This document shows positions 50,232 to 58,312 of a stretch of DNA of 64,000 nucleotides, in pieces. The number at the start of each line of letters is the position of its first letter. Position 1 is the stretch's first letter. Made by a program: the position numbers and the translations under genes. The DNA is from Bradyrhizobium liaoningense (GTDB lineage: Bacteria; Pseudomonadota; Alphaproteobacteria; Rhizobiales; Xanthobacteraceae). The stretch covers positions 372,001-436,000 of the forward strand of contig NZ_JAFCJS010000003.1 in the NCBI RefSeq assembly GCF_018130825.1. Direction: 5' to 3'. The notes beneath the pieces are model-generated. The model saw nothing but the letters and a program-made list of their open reading frames with translations. It made no database searches and was not told the DNA's origin.

Positions 50232-51626
50232 ATGACCACCAAGCCAGAGATGAACGCTTCCGACATCGCGAAAGCGGTGGCCGGCGGCCAATTGTCCGCG
50301 CTCGCAGCTACCGAAGCCGCGCTCGCGCGCATCAAGCAGCACGACACCATCCTCAACGCCTTCACCGACGTCACCGCCGAACGCGCCCGCGCGAAAGCGC
50401 GCGCGATCGATGCGGACATTGCCGCGGGCAAGAAAGTCGGCCCGCTCGCCGGTGTGCCCTTCGCCGTGAAGAATCTGTTCGACGTCGCTGGCCTTGCCAC
50501 GCGCGCCGGCTCGAAGATCAACCGCGACCTCGCGCCCGCCAAGCGCGACGCCACGCTGATCGAGCGGATGGAAGCGGCCGGCGCCGTCCTCGTCGGCGCG
50601 CTCAACATGGGCGAATACGCCTACGACTTCACCGGCGAGAACATCCATGACGGTCCCTCGCGCAATCCGCATGACACCACGCGGATGAGCGGCGGCTCGT
50701 CGGGCGGCTCGGGCAGCGCCGTCGGCGGCGCGCTGGTACCGATTGCGCTCGGCTCCGACACCAACGGCTCGATCCGCGTGCCCTCCTCGTTCTGCGGCAT
50801 CTTTGGCCTGAAGCCGACCTATGGCCGGCTGTCGCGGGCGCGCTCGTTCCCGTTCGTCGCGAGCCTCGATCATCTCGGCCCGTTCGCGCGCTCCGTCACC
50901 GATCTCGCGCTCGCCTACGACGTGATGCAGGGGCCGGACGCGGACGACGGCGCTTGCACGACGCGCGGGTTAGAGCCCGTCATGCCGCTGCTAGCTGAAT
51001 CCATCTCGGGCTTGCGCGTTGCGATCGCGGGCGGGCACTTCCAGAAGAACGTGTTTCCGGAAGCTGTCGAAGCCGTCGGCCGTGTCGCCAAGGCGCTTGG
51101 CGCGACGCAGGTGGTCGATGTGCCCGAAGCCTCGCGCGCCCGTGCCGCAGCTTACGTCATCACCACAACCGAAGGCGCCTCGCTGCATCTCGATCGCCTG
51201 CGCAAGCGTCCGAACGACTTCGATCCCGCCGTGCGCGACCGTCTGATCGCCGGCGCCATGGTGCCGGCAGCGCTGGTCGACCGCGCACAAAAGTTCCGCC
51301 GCTGGTATCGCGCGCAGCTCGCCGAGATATTCAAATCGGTCGACGTGCTGATCGCGCCGGCAACGCCCTGCACCGCGCCAAAAATCGGCCAGCTGAATTT
51401 CAATCTCGACGGCGTCGAGCTGCCGGTGCGCGCCAATATCGGCATCCACACCCAGCCGATCTCCTTCATCGGCCTGCCGGTCGTGGCGGTGCCGGTGCCG
51501 CTCGAGCCGCTGCCGATCGGCGTGCAGATCATTGCCGCGCCCTGGCGCGAGGACGTCGCCTTGCGCGTCGCATACGCCCTGGAACAGATGGGCGTCGCCG
51601 CCGCGCCATCGCCGAGAGGATTCTGA
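50232..51626 (+). CDS. AtzE/HpxY-like amidase (1-carboxybiuret or oxamate/oxalurate hydrolase)
   Basis: 464 residues from ATG at 50232. The amidase-signature triad is present: Lys80 in [11 protein letters not shown], the cis-Ser in [17 protein letters not shown] (about 156-157), and nucleophile Ser180 in [17 protein letters not shown]. Closest known types are AtzE, which hydrolyses 1-carboxybiuret, and HpxY of the Klebsiella hpx cluster. The presence of AtzG/HpxX before and HpxZ after it points to the HpxY branch; an allophanate hydrolase gene nearby points to the AtzE branch. The substrate is thus either an oxalurate/oxamate- or a biuret-like amide. It is cytoplasmic. Confidence 0.9.
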   Translation: MTTKPEMNASDIAKAVAGGQLSALAATEAALARIKQHDTILNAFTDVTAERARAKARAIDADIAAGKKVGPLAGVPFAVKNLFDVAGLATRAGSKINRDLAPAKRDATLIERMEAAGAVLVGALNMGEYAYDFTGENIHDGPSRNPHDTTRMSGGSSGGSGSAVGGALVPIALGSDTNGSIRVPSSFCGIFGLKPTYGRLSRARSFPFVASLDHLGPFARSVTDLALAYDVMQGPDADDGACTTRGLEPVMPLLAESISGLRVAIAGGHFQKNVFPEAVEAVGRVAKALGATQVVDVPEASRARAAAYVITTTEGASLHLDRLRKRPNDFDPAVRDRLIAGAMVPAALVDRAQKFRRWYRAQLAEIFKSVDVLIAPATPCTAPKIGQLNFNLDGVELPVRANIGIHTQPISFIGLPVVAVPVPLEPLPIGVQIIAAPWREDVALRVAYALEQMGVAAAPSPRGF

Positions 51627-51627
51627 A

Positions 51628-52020
51628 ATGGAGATCGATCTCCCCGAGGTGATCGCGGAAGTCAAAGCCGCGTTCGAGCGCTATGAGCAGGCCCTCGTCA
51701 GCAACGACGTCGCCGTGCTCGGCGAGCTGTTCCGCAACGATCCCCGCACGCTGCGCTACGGCATTGGCGAGAACCTCTACGGCTACGAGGCAATCTCGGG
51801 TTTTCGCGCCGGCCGCTCGCCGGTCGGCCTCAACCGCCGCACCGCCAAGACCGTGATCACCAGCTATGGCCGCGACACGGCCGTGGCCTCCACCTTGTTC
51901 TATCGCGACACGGCGCCCGGCAAGGTCGGCCGGCAGATGCAGACGTGGATTCGCTTCCCGGAGGGCTGGCGCGTCGTCGCCGCCCATGTCAGCATCATCG
52001 ACGAGCCGAAAGAGACCTGA
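51628..52020 (+). CDS. HpxZ-like protein (DUF3225, SnoaL/NTF2 fold)
   Basis: 130 residues: [52 protein letters not shown], then AISGFRAGR and [16 protein letters not shown]. This is the NTF2-like 'AtzH/HpxZ' pattern. A homologue has been described as AtzH, a 1,3-dicarboxyurea amidohydrolase that works beside AtzE, so it may be a catalytic step rather than an accessory. The start is ATG directly after the AtzE stop (1-bp gap). Which of the two reported roles applies here cannot be read from the sequence. Confidence 0.88.
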   Translation: MEIDLPEVIAEVKAAFERYEQALVSNDVAVLGELFRNDPRTLRYGIGENLYGYEAISGFRAGRSPVGLNRRTAKTVITSYGRDTAVASTLFYRDTAPGKVGRQMQTWIRFPEGWRVVAAHVSIIDEPKET

Positions 52021-52024
52021 TCGA

Positions 52025-52747
52025 ATGACGCTTGACGATCTTCCGCCCGGGACACTGCCGGCCGAGCCGGTGGTGCCCCGCGTCGACCGGGCACTGCCGT
52101 CGCTGCAGAAGGTCACGCGCGCCGAGGAGCTGCGTCTTCAGCTTGCCGACGAGATCGTGCGTGGAACCCTGGCGCCGGGCTCGCCGCTGGACGAGACCGA
52201 CATCGCGCGGCGCTTCAGCGTGTCGCGCACGCCGGTGCGCGAGGCGTTGCGGCAGCTGGTCGCGAGCGGCCTGGTCGAGGCAAGGCCCCATCGCGGCGCG
52301 GTGGTGGCGCAGCCCTCGATCGAGCGTCTCAAGAGCATGTTCGAGGCGATGGCGGAACTCGAGGCGCTGTGCGCCGGCCTTGCCGCCGAGCGCATGTCTC
52401 CTGCCGAGCGCCATGCGCTCGAGGCCGTCCATGAAGAGCTGCGGCTCTTGAGCTACGCCGGCAATCCCGAGCGCTTCCACGAGGTCAACGAGCGCTTCCA
52501 CAACACGATCTATGCGGGCTCGCAGAACGGCTACATCGCCGAGATCACGCTGGCGACGCGCGTGCGCGTGCAGCCGTTCCGCCGCGCCCAGTTCCGCAAT
52601 CTCGGCCGCCTCGCCAAGTCGCAGGCCGAGCACGACCGCGTCGTCGTCGCCATCATGCGCGGCGACAAGCAGGGCGCCGCCGCCGCCATGCGCGCGCATA
52701 TCGAACTGGTGCGCGGGGAGTACGAGATTTACGCGGTGTCGGTGTAG
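52025..52747 (+). CDS. GntR-family transcriptional regulator, FadR subfamily
   Basis: 240 residues. A 30-residue extension precedes the GntR winged helix: LRLQLADEIVRGTLAPGSPLDETDIARRFSVSRTPVREALRQLVASGLVEARPHRGAVVAQPS. The C-terminal FCD domain has MFEAMAELEALCAGLAAERM, FHEVNERFHNTIYAGSQNGYIAE (metal-binding His residues) and SQAEHDRVVVAIMRGDKQGAAAAMRAHIE. It lies 4 bp after the HpxZ-like gene in the ureide operon, so it is probably a local regulator that responds to an acidic metabolite of the pathway. A matching palindrome TTGTGTACACAA stands before the convergent allophanate hydrolase gene. Confidence 0.92.
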   Translation: MTLDDLPPGTLPAEPVVPRVDRALPSLQKVTRAEELRLQLADEIVRGTLAPGSPLDETDIARRFSVSRTPVREALRQLVASGLVEARPHRGAVVAQPSIERLKSMFEAMAELEALCAGLAAERMSPAERHALEAVHEELRLLSYAGNPERFHEVNERFHNTIYAGSQNGYIAEITLATRVRVQPFRRAQFRNLGRLAKSQAEHDRVVVAIMRGDKQGAAAAMRAHIELVRGEYEIYAVSV

Positions 52748-52764
52748 GGCCGCAAACACAGTGC

Positions 52765-52881
52765 CGTAGGGTGGGCAAAGGCGCAAAGCGCCGTGCCCAC
52801 GGTCCCTTAATGATGATGGTGGGCACGCTTCCGCCTTCGCTCTTTGAGCTACGGCGGACAAGTCGCCTTGCCCACCCTACG
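52765..52881. repeat. Long imperfect palindrome, repeat family F (copy 2)
   Basis: CGTAGGGTGGGCAAAGGCGC and its complement CCTTGCCCACCCTACG bound the element; inner arms GCCGTGCCCACGG / GTGGGCACGC. It lies between the convergent gntR and allophanate hydrolase genes. Copy 1 is at 32436. Confidence 0.88.
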
Positions 52882-52885
52882 AGAC

Positions 52886-54694
52886 CTACGTTGTTGCGGC
52901 TTCCTTCATGAAGGCGCGCCAGCCACCATACGCCGTAATGTCGCGCGCCTCGCCCAGCACCTCCGGCTCGACGAGAAAGCCCTTCACGTTGCGGCCATCG
53001 GCAAGCCGGATCGTGCCGATCGCCATCGGCGCGGGAATCGCGTTGACGAACTTGCCGAACGCAGCCGCCGACAGCGACCAGATCTCCAGCTCGATCGCAG
53101 AACCCTTGCCGGCCTCGACGCGCAGCATGCCGGGCTTCGGCGGCGTGGTCGGAAGCGCATAGAGCTTGTAGTCGGGCGCCGTCTTGGTCGCTTCGACCAG
53201 CCTCGCGCTCAACGCCTTCAACTCGCCGTTCAGCGCCATGCCGGAGAGATGCGCCCCGACGACTGCGATTGGAATCTCATCGACGCCGCTTGCAGGCAGC
53301 GGCGCGAGCGGGGCCTGCGCCACACCCTTCGCGCCAACGGTCAGCTTCGTATCGGCATGAAATACGCGGCCGATGCTCGCGAGCAGCGCATCGCGTCCTG
53401 CGGGCGCGAGCAGCGTGATGCCGAACGGGATGCCATCGCTGCGCATCGAAGCCGGCACCGCGAGGCCGCTGAGGTCGAGCAAATTCACAAAGTTTGTGTA
53501 GGTGCCGAGCCGGCTGTTGAGCTCGATCGGATTGGCGAGCACCTGAGCGGTCGTGTAGGCGGTCGGGGCGGTCGGCAGCACCAGCGCGTCGATGTTCGCA
53601 AACGTGCGCTCGGCGATCTTGCGCAGGCCCTGCAGGCGATAGAGCGCCGAGAAGGTTTCGGCCGCGGTCAGCCGCGCGCCAGCCGCGGTGATCTCGCGCG
53701 TCACCGGATGAATTGAGTCGGGTGCCGAGGCGAGCAGGTTCTTGATCACCAGATAACGCTCGGCGACCCACGGTCCTTCATACAGCAGCCGCGCGGTCTC
53801 GTAGAACGGCTCGAGGTCGAACTCGACCAGATCAGCGCCAAGTGCGGTCCAGCGCTTCAGCGCATCGGCATAGGCGGCTTCTGATTTCTTGTCGCCGAAG
53901 AAGATGAGCTGACCGTTGCGCGGCACGCCGAGGCGCAAGTTCGCGGGGAATTGCGTGAGCGGGCCAAGCGGCCGGTCGCGCGAGAACGGATCGGCCTGGT
54001 CGGGGCCTGCCATCACCGAGAGCGCGAGTGCGGCATCGTCCACCGTCAGCGCGAACACCGAGATGCAGTCGAGCGTGCGGCAGGCCGGCACCAGGCCCGC
54101 GGTCGAGATCATGCCGAGGCTCGGCTTCAGCCCGACGATGTTGTTGAGCATCGCCGGCACGCGGCCCGAGCCGGCAGTGTCCGTGCCGAGCGACAGCGGG
54201 ACCAACCCGGCGCCGACAGCGGTTGCCGAGCCCGAGCTCGATCCGCCGGGAATCAGATCCTCGCGGATCGAGTTCTTAGGAATGCCGTAAGGCGAGCGCA
54301 CGCCGACGAGGCCGGTCGCGAACTGGTCGAGATTGGTCTTGCCGATGATGATGGCGCCCGCCGCGCGCAGGCGCTCCACCGCAGTCGAATCGTGGGTGGG
54401 CGCATAGGAGAACGCCGGGCAGGCCGCGGTGGTCGCAAAGCCCAGCGCGTCGATATTGTCCTTCACCGCGACCGGCACGCCATAGAGCGGCAGGCTGGCC
54501 GCATCCGCGCGGGCGGCGAGCTTCTCGGCTTCCGCGATCGCGTCCTTCTCGTCGCGCAGGCTGATGAACACGGCGGGATCGTTGTAATCGCGGATGCGCT
54601 GATAGGTCCGCGCGATCGTCTCTGCCGGCGTCATCGTCCCCGCGCGATGCGCGGCCACAATCGCGGCGATCGTTTCAGGCTGCTCAGCCCCCAT
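52886..54694 (-). CDS. atzF: Allophanate hydrolase (AtzF/DUR1 type)
   Basis: 602 residues from ATG at 54694 (CCGGAGTTTGGACGCC upstream). The amidase domain has Lys78 in YGVPVAVKDNID, PGGSSSGSATAVGAGLVPL and nucleophile Ser176 in LGTDTAGSGRVP. A C-terminal domain (about 460-602) includes GVDEIPIAVVGAHLSGMALNGEL, YALPTTPPKPGMLRV and NVKGFLVEPEVLGEARDITAYGGW, the extra domain found only in allophanate hydrolases. The enzyme converts allophanate to two ammonia and two CO2 in two steps together with its C-terminal domain. It is convergent with the gntR gene, and its promoter region has a perfect 14-bp palindrome. Confidence 0.93.
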   Translation of the reverse strand: MGAEQPETIAAIVAAHRAGTMTPAETIARTYQRIRDYNDPAVFISLRDEKDAIAEAEKLAARADAASLPLYGVPVAVKDNIDALGFATTAACPAFSYAPTHDSTAVERLRAAGAIIIGKTNLDQFATGLVGVRSPYGIPKNSIREDLIPGGSSSGSATAVGAGLVPLSLGTDTAGSGRVPAMLNNIVGLKPSLGMISTAGLVPACRTLDCISVFALTVDDAALALSVMAGPDQADPFSRDRPLGPLTQFPANLRLGVPRNGQLIFFGDKKSEAAYADALKRWTALGADLVEFDLEPFYETARLLYEGPWVAERYLVIKNLLASAPDSIHPVTREITAAGARLTAAETFSALYRLQGLRKIAERTFANIDALVLPTAPTAYTTAQVLANPIELNSRLGTYTNFVNLLDLSGLAVPASMRSDGIPFGITLLAPAGRDALLASIGRVFHADTKLTVGAKGVAQAPLAPLPASGVDEIPIAVVGAHLSGMALNGELKALSARLVEATKTAPDYKLYALPTTPPKPGMLRVEAGKGSAIELEIWSLSAAAFGKFVNAIPAPMAIGTIRLADGRNVKGFLVEPEVLGEARDITAYGGWRAFMKEAATT

Positions 54695-54747
54695 GGCGTC
54701 CAAACTCCGGCAACAGGTGTCACCCGGATTGAAGCAAGCGATGTGCC

Positions 54748-54761
54748 ATTGTGTACACAAT
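54748..54761. promoter_or_regulatory. Perfect palindrome, candidate GntR (FadR-type) operator
   Basis: ATTGTGTACACAAT is a perfect 14-bp palindrome 54 bp upstream of the allophanate hydrolase start. It is of the FadR-subfamily type (T-N-G-T near A-C-N-A). The GntR regulator encoded in the neighbouring operon is the natural candidate binder. Confidence 0.65.
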
Positions 54762-54886
54762 CCGGGCAGGGCGGTTGCTCCGGATATTATCGTGAGATCA
54801 GTGGCTTGGGGATATTTCGTCGGCAGGGCAGGCCATCACATCAGCGCCCCACCAAGGGCATTTGCATAAATTTTAGGCGGTCCGGG

Positions 54887-55381
54887 TCAAGTGAAGCCGG
54901 CAAGGATACGAAGCAGCTGCTCCCGGTTCTCCTTGCCGATCTTTTCTTCGACATTCCGCTCATGCTCGGCGGCGAGACGCTTGAACTTCGCCAGCGCGGT
55001 GGCGCCCTGCGCGGTGAGATGCAGCGCGTGGGAGCGCCGGTCCTCTTTCGACTTGATCCGCTTCACAAGCTTGCGCTGCTCGAGGCTGTCGAGCAGATGC
55101 ACCAGGCGGGCGCGCTCGATGCCGAGGCGTTTTGCCACCGCCATCTGCGACAGGCCGGGATTGGCGCCGATCACCGTCAGCACCGAATATTGCGTCGGCC
55201 GGATATCGACATCGCCGAGCGTCCTGGTGAAATCCTGGAAAATCCAGATCTGGAAGCGCCGCACCGCATAGCCGGCGTGGCCGACCAGTGCATCGAGGCC
55301 GATCTCGTCCGCGTCGATCCGCCGCGCGGCGCCGTTGCCTCTGCGTTTGCGTGGGGAAGTCTGCGCTGCCGTGGCTGTCAC
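54887..55381 (-). CDS. MarR-family regulator beside a feruloyl-CoA-synthase-like gene
   Basis: 164 residues from a GTG start at 55381, with AGGAGACACGAT upstream. The winged helix is clear: FTRTLGDVDIRPTQYSVLTVIGANPGLSQMAVAKRLGIERARLVHLLDSLEQRKLVKRIKSKEDRRSHALHLTAQG. The protein resembles FerR/CouR-type repressors that respond to hydroxycinnamoyl-CoA. The divergent gene encodes a CoA ligase of the feruloyl-CoA synthase type, and the 149-bp gap contains a palindrome with 8-bp arms. Negative control of both genes, lifted by the CoA thioester, is the likely arrangement. Confidence 0.88.
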   Translation of the reverse strand: MTATAAQTSPRKRRGNGAARRIDADEIGLDALVGHAGYAVRRFQIWIFQDFTRTLGDVDIRPTQYSVLTVIGANPGLSQMAVAKRLGIERARLVHLLDSLEQRKLVKRIKSKEDRRSHALHLTAQGATALAKFKRLAAEHERNVEEKIGKENREQLLRILAGFT

Positions 55382-55431
55382 ATCGTGTCTCCTGCCGGGC
55401 AACCTTAGCGCCTCGACGATCCGAACGAAAG

Positions 55432-55452
55432 ATTGTTGTTGACGACAACAAT
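55432..55452. promoter_or_regulatory. Candidate MarR operator between marR and fcs-like gene
   Basis: ATTGTTGT-N5-ACAACAAT, a perfect inverted repeat with 8-bp arms. TTGACG, resembling a -35 element of the ligase gene, lies across its spacer (55439-55444), so binding would block transcription. It is 50 bp from the MarR start and 79 bp from the ligase start. Confidence 0.75.
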
Positions 55453-55530
55453 TGTCCTGCCCAACATTATGGTCAAAGCAGCCCGGAACGAGGCTGCAGC
55501 CGATCCCTGCTACGGGCGAGGAGGAAAACC

Positions 55531-57378
55531 ATGACAACCGCCGCACGCGGTGAAGCTTCAAGCCTGTTCGCAGCGCCCAGGACCGTCGCCGAGCATCGCG
55601 CCGACGGCAGCATCGTGCTGCGTTCGCCCGAGCCCTTGCGCGAGAGCGCCCGCTGCATCGGGGACTGGCTGGAGCATTTTGCGCGGCAGACGCCCGACAC
55701 GATCTTCCTCGCCGAGCGCGATGGCGCCGATGCGCCCTGGGCCACTATGACTTACGCGGGAGCCCTGTGGTGGGTACGTGCGGCAGCGTCGTGGATTCTG
55801 GCGCAGGGGCTCAGCGCGGAGCGCCCCGTCGTCATTCTCTCCGACAACAGCATCGATCACGCTCTGCTTGCGCTGGCCGCCCAGCATGTCGGCGTGCCCT
55901 CGGCAGCGATCTCGCCGGCCTATTCGCTGATGTCGAAGGATTTCGACAAGCTGAAAAGCATGATCGCGCTGCTTCAGCCCGGCGCGATCTATGTGTCCGC
56001 CACCAAGCCGTTCGCGGCGGCGCTCGCTGCGATCAAGCCGCTGCATAGCGCGCAGATCATCAGCGGCAATGCCGGCGACGCCGATGCGCTCGCGTTCCGC
56101 GCCATCGCGGCAACGGCTGAAACGCCCGACGTCGCAAAGGCCTTCGCTGCGCTCACGCCTGATACGATCGCAAAATTCCTGTTCACGTCAGGCTCGACCG
56201 GAACGCCCAAGGCGGTCATCAACACCCAGCGCATGCTGACCTCGAGCCAGCAGGCCAAGGCGCAGACCTGGACGTTCCTCGAGCAGGGCCGCGATCTCGT
56301 CATTCTCGACTGGCTGCCCTGGAGCCACACCTTCGGCGCCAACCACAATTTCAACCTCGTGCTGCGCAACGGCGGCTCGCTCTATATCGACGGCGGCAAG
56401 CCTGCGCCCGGTCTGTTTGCGACGTCACTCGCCAATCTGAAGAGCGTGATGCCGACGGTCTATTTCAACGTGCCGCGCGGCTTCGATATGCTGATCGCGG
56501 CGCTGCGCGGCGACGAGGAGCTGCGCCGCCGCTTCTTCAGCGAGGTGAAATTCGCCTTCTATGCCGGTGCGGCACTGCCGCAGAATCTCTGGGATGCGCT
56601 CGAAGAGCTCTCCGTCGAGACCGTCGGCCGTGCGCTGCCGATGGTCTCGGCCTGGGGCTCGACCGAGACCTCGCCGCTCGCGGCCGACTGTCATTTCCTC
56701 GCCGAACGCTCCGGCAATATCGGCGTGCCGATTCCCGGCACCGAATTGAAGCTCGTCCCGTCAGGCGACAAGCTTGAGGTGCGCGTGCGCGGCCCTAACG
56801 TCACGCCGGGCTACTGGAAGGCGCCCGAGCTGACGAAGCAGGCGTTCGACGAGGAGGGGTTTTATCTGATCGGCGATGCGGTGAAGCTTGCCGATAGCGC
56901 GCGGCCGGAGCGCGGCCTGTTCTTCGACGGCCGTGTTGCGGAGGACTTCAAGTTGAATTCCGGCACCTGGGTCAGTGTCGGCACGCTGCGGGTTGCCGGC
57001 ATCGCCGCGCTGGCGCCGCTCGCGCAGGACATCGTCGTGTCAGGCCATGGCGGCGACGAGGTGCGCTTCCTGGTGTTTCCGAACATCGCGGCCTGCCGCG
57101 CTCATGCTGAACTGCCTGAAACGGCAGCGGTGAGCGACGTGCTGGCGCATGCCAAGGTCCGCAGCGCGATCGCGCAGGGTCTCGCGAAGCTGAAACGGCA
57201 GAGCGCAAACTCCTCCGGCCATGCCACGCGCGCGCTGCTGCTCGCCGAGCCGCCACCGGTGGACGGCGGCGAGATCACCGACAAGGGCTACATCAACCAG
57301 CGCGCCGTGCTGACGCGGCGTGCGGAGGCGGTGGCGCGGCTGAACGACGATGCGTCGGGGGAGTGGGTCGGGTTGTAA
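55531..57378 (+). CDS. Feruloyl-CoA synthase-like acyl-CoA ligase
   Basis: 615 residues from ATG at 55531 with a strong GAGGAGGAAAACC ribosome-binding site. The ANL fold has the P-loop-like KFLFTSGSTGTPKAVINTQRML (218-239), YAGAALPQNLWDALE, and SAWGSTETSPLA for adenylate binding. The C-terminal YLIGDAVKLADSARPERGLFFDGRVAEDFKLNSGTWV is typical of feruloyl-CoA synthases, which end DGRVAEDFKL-SGTWV. It forms a CoA thioester of ferulic, p-coumaric or a related aromatic acid at the cost of ATP. The gene is divergent from its presumed MarR repressor. The precise acid is open. Confidence 0.88.
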   Translation: MTTAARGEASSLFAAPRTVAEHRADGSIVLRSPEPLRESARCIGDWLEHFARQTPDTIFLAERDGADAPWATMTYAGALWWVRAAASWILAQGLSAERPVVILSDNSIDHALLALAAQHVGVPSAAISPAYSLMSKDFDKLKSMIALLQPGAIYVSATKPFAAALAAIKPLHSAQIISGNAGDADALAFRAIAATAETPDVAKAFAALTPDTIAKFLFTSGSTGTPKAVINTQRMLTSSQQAKAQTWTFLEQGRDLVILDWLPWSHTFGANHNFNLVLRNGGSLYIDGGKPAPGLFATSLANLKSVMPTVYFNVPRGFDMLIAALRGDEELRRRFFSEVKFAFYAGAALPQNLWDALEELSVETVGRALPMVSAWGSTETSPLAADCHFLAERSGNIGVPIPGTELKLVPSGDKLEVRVRGPNVTPGYWKAPELTKQAFDEEGFYLIGDAVKLADSARPERGLFFDGRVAEDFKLNSGTWVSVGTLRVAGIAALAPLAQDIVVSGHGGDEVRFLVFPNIAACRAHAELPETAAVSDVLAHAKVRSAIAQGLAKLKRQSANSSGHATRALLLAEPPPVDGGEITDKGYINQRAVLTRRAEAVARLNDDASGEWVGL

Positions 57379-57407
57379 CGGCCGAGGTAGCGAAGCCACA
57401 TTCCGCT

Positions 57408-57511
57408 GTCATTCCGGGGCGCGCCTCTTGGCGCGAGCCCGGAATCCATTTCACCGCAGGTGGTTGCACGATGGATTCCGGGTTCGCGCTGCGCGCGCCC
57501 CGGAATGACGA
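57408..57511. repeat. Long palindrome, repeat family E (copy 2)
   Basis: GTCATTCCGGGGCGCGCC and GCGCGCCCCGGAATGACG are the outer arms, with GAGCCCGGAATCCATTTC / GATGGATTCCGGG inside. Copy 1 is at 24886. Confidence 0.88.
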
Positions 57512-57722
57512 GCGGGATACGCCAGTCATCCTGTCGCAATATCCTGCCGATTCTTTTGTTGCCTAAGCAACTAATTTGTGCGAACCGTTCCGGATCAGGA
57601 CGACGGCGGGCGAACCGCTGCGTCCGATCTCGGAGGAAACAATGCTCGGCAGGAAGGGTGCCGCGGGCACACGCGGGCGCATGCCCAAAGCCGCCAGTAC
57701 GACGCAGCCGCGGCGCGGCGCG
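57512..57722. other. Region with orphan start signals and a small palindrome
   Basis: Between the repeat and the MarR stop. It contains a palindrome GTTGC-CTAA-GCAAC (57558-57571) and a strong ribosome-binding site with start, GGAGGAAACAATG (57632-57644). The frame that starts there reads an Arg/Ala-rich sequence antisense to the MarR gene and is unlikely to be a real protein. It may be the 5' relic of a deleted gene. Confidence 0.5.
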
Positions 57723-58229
57723 TCAGCTGTAGCTGCTGTCGGTCACCGCGCCGAGATTCTCGTGCAGCCGGCGGAGCAGATCGATCAGCATCTCGCGCTC
57801 GTCCTTGCTCAGGCAGGACAACAGCCGCCGCTCGCGCTCGAACGCTGCCACGATCACCTTGTCATGCGTGGCGCGGCCCCTCGCCGTCAGCGAGATCGAA
57901 TGGGTGCGGCCGTCGTTGGGATCGGTGCGGATCGAGATCAGTCCGCGCTTCTCGAGGCCTGCCAGCGTCCGGCTCACCGGGCCCTTGTCGAAGCCGATCA
58001 CCTGGCAGATGCGCGAGGCGGGAATGCCGGGCTCGATCGCCAGCAGCGACATGATCCGCCATTCCGTGACGTTGACGCCGAACTGCTTCTGGTAGAACGC
58101 GGTCGCGCTGTTCGAGAGCTTGTTGGCGATGAAGGTGATGAACGCCGGCACGTAACGCTCGAGGTCGAGCGTCGGCCCAGCATCCGTGGGCGCGGGCTTC
58201 TGGCGGGCTTTGGTCGAGGACGGCGGCAT
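57723..58229 (-). CDS. MarR-family regulator beside CYP199A
   Basis: 168 residues. The winged helix is MSLLAIEPGIPASRICQVIGFDKGPVSRTLAGLEKRGLISIRTDPNDGRTHSISLTARG (about 60-118), preceded by a dimerisation helix YVPAFITFIANKLSNSATAFYQKQFGVN. It is divergent from the P450 gene with 83 bp between the starts, so it probably represses that operon and responds to a methoxylated or free benzoic acid. It is not closely similar to the MarR protein encoded at 54887. Confidence 0.9.
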   Translation of the reverse strand: MPPSSTKARQKPAPTDAGPTLDLERYVPAFITFIANKLSNSATAFYQKQFGVNVTEWRIMSLLAIEPGIPASRICQVIGFDKGPVSRTLAGLEKRGLISIRTDPNDGRTHSISLTARGRATHDKVIVAAFERERRLLSCLSKDEREMLIDLLRRLHENLGAVTDSSYS

Positions 58230-58312
58230 ATCGGGCTTCTGACTCGCGAGGTGCCCGAAGACCTAAGGGCATGCGCCGCCCTTTCACAAGATCAAAATGA
58301 GGGAGGACTTCA

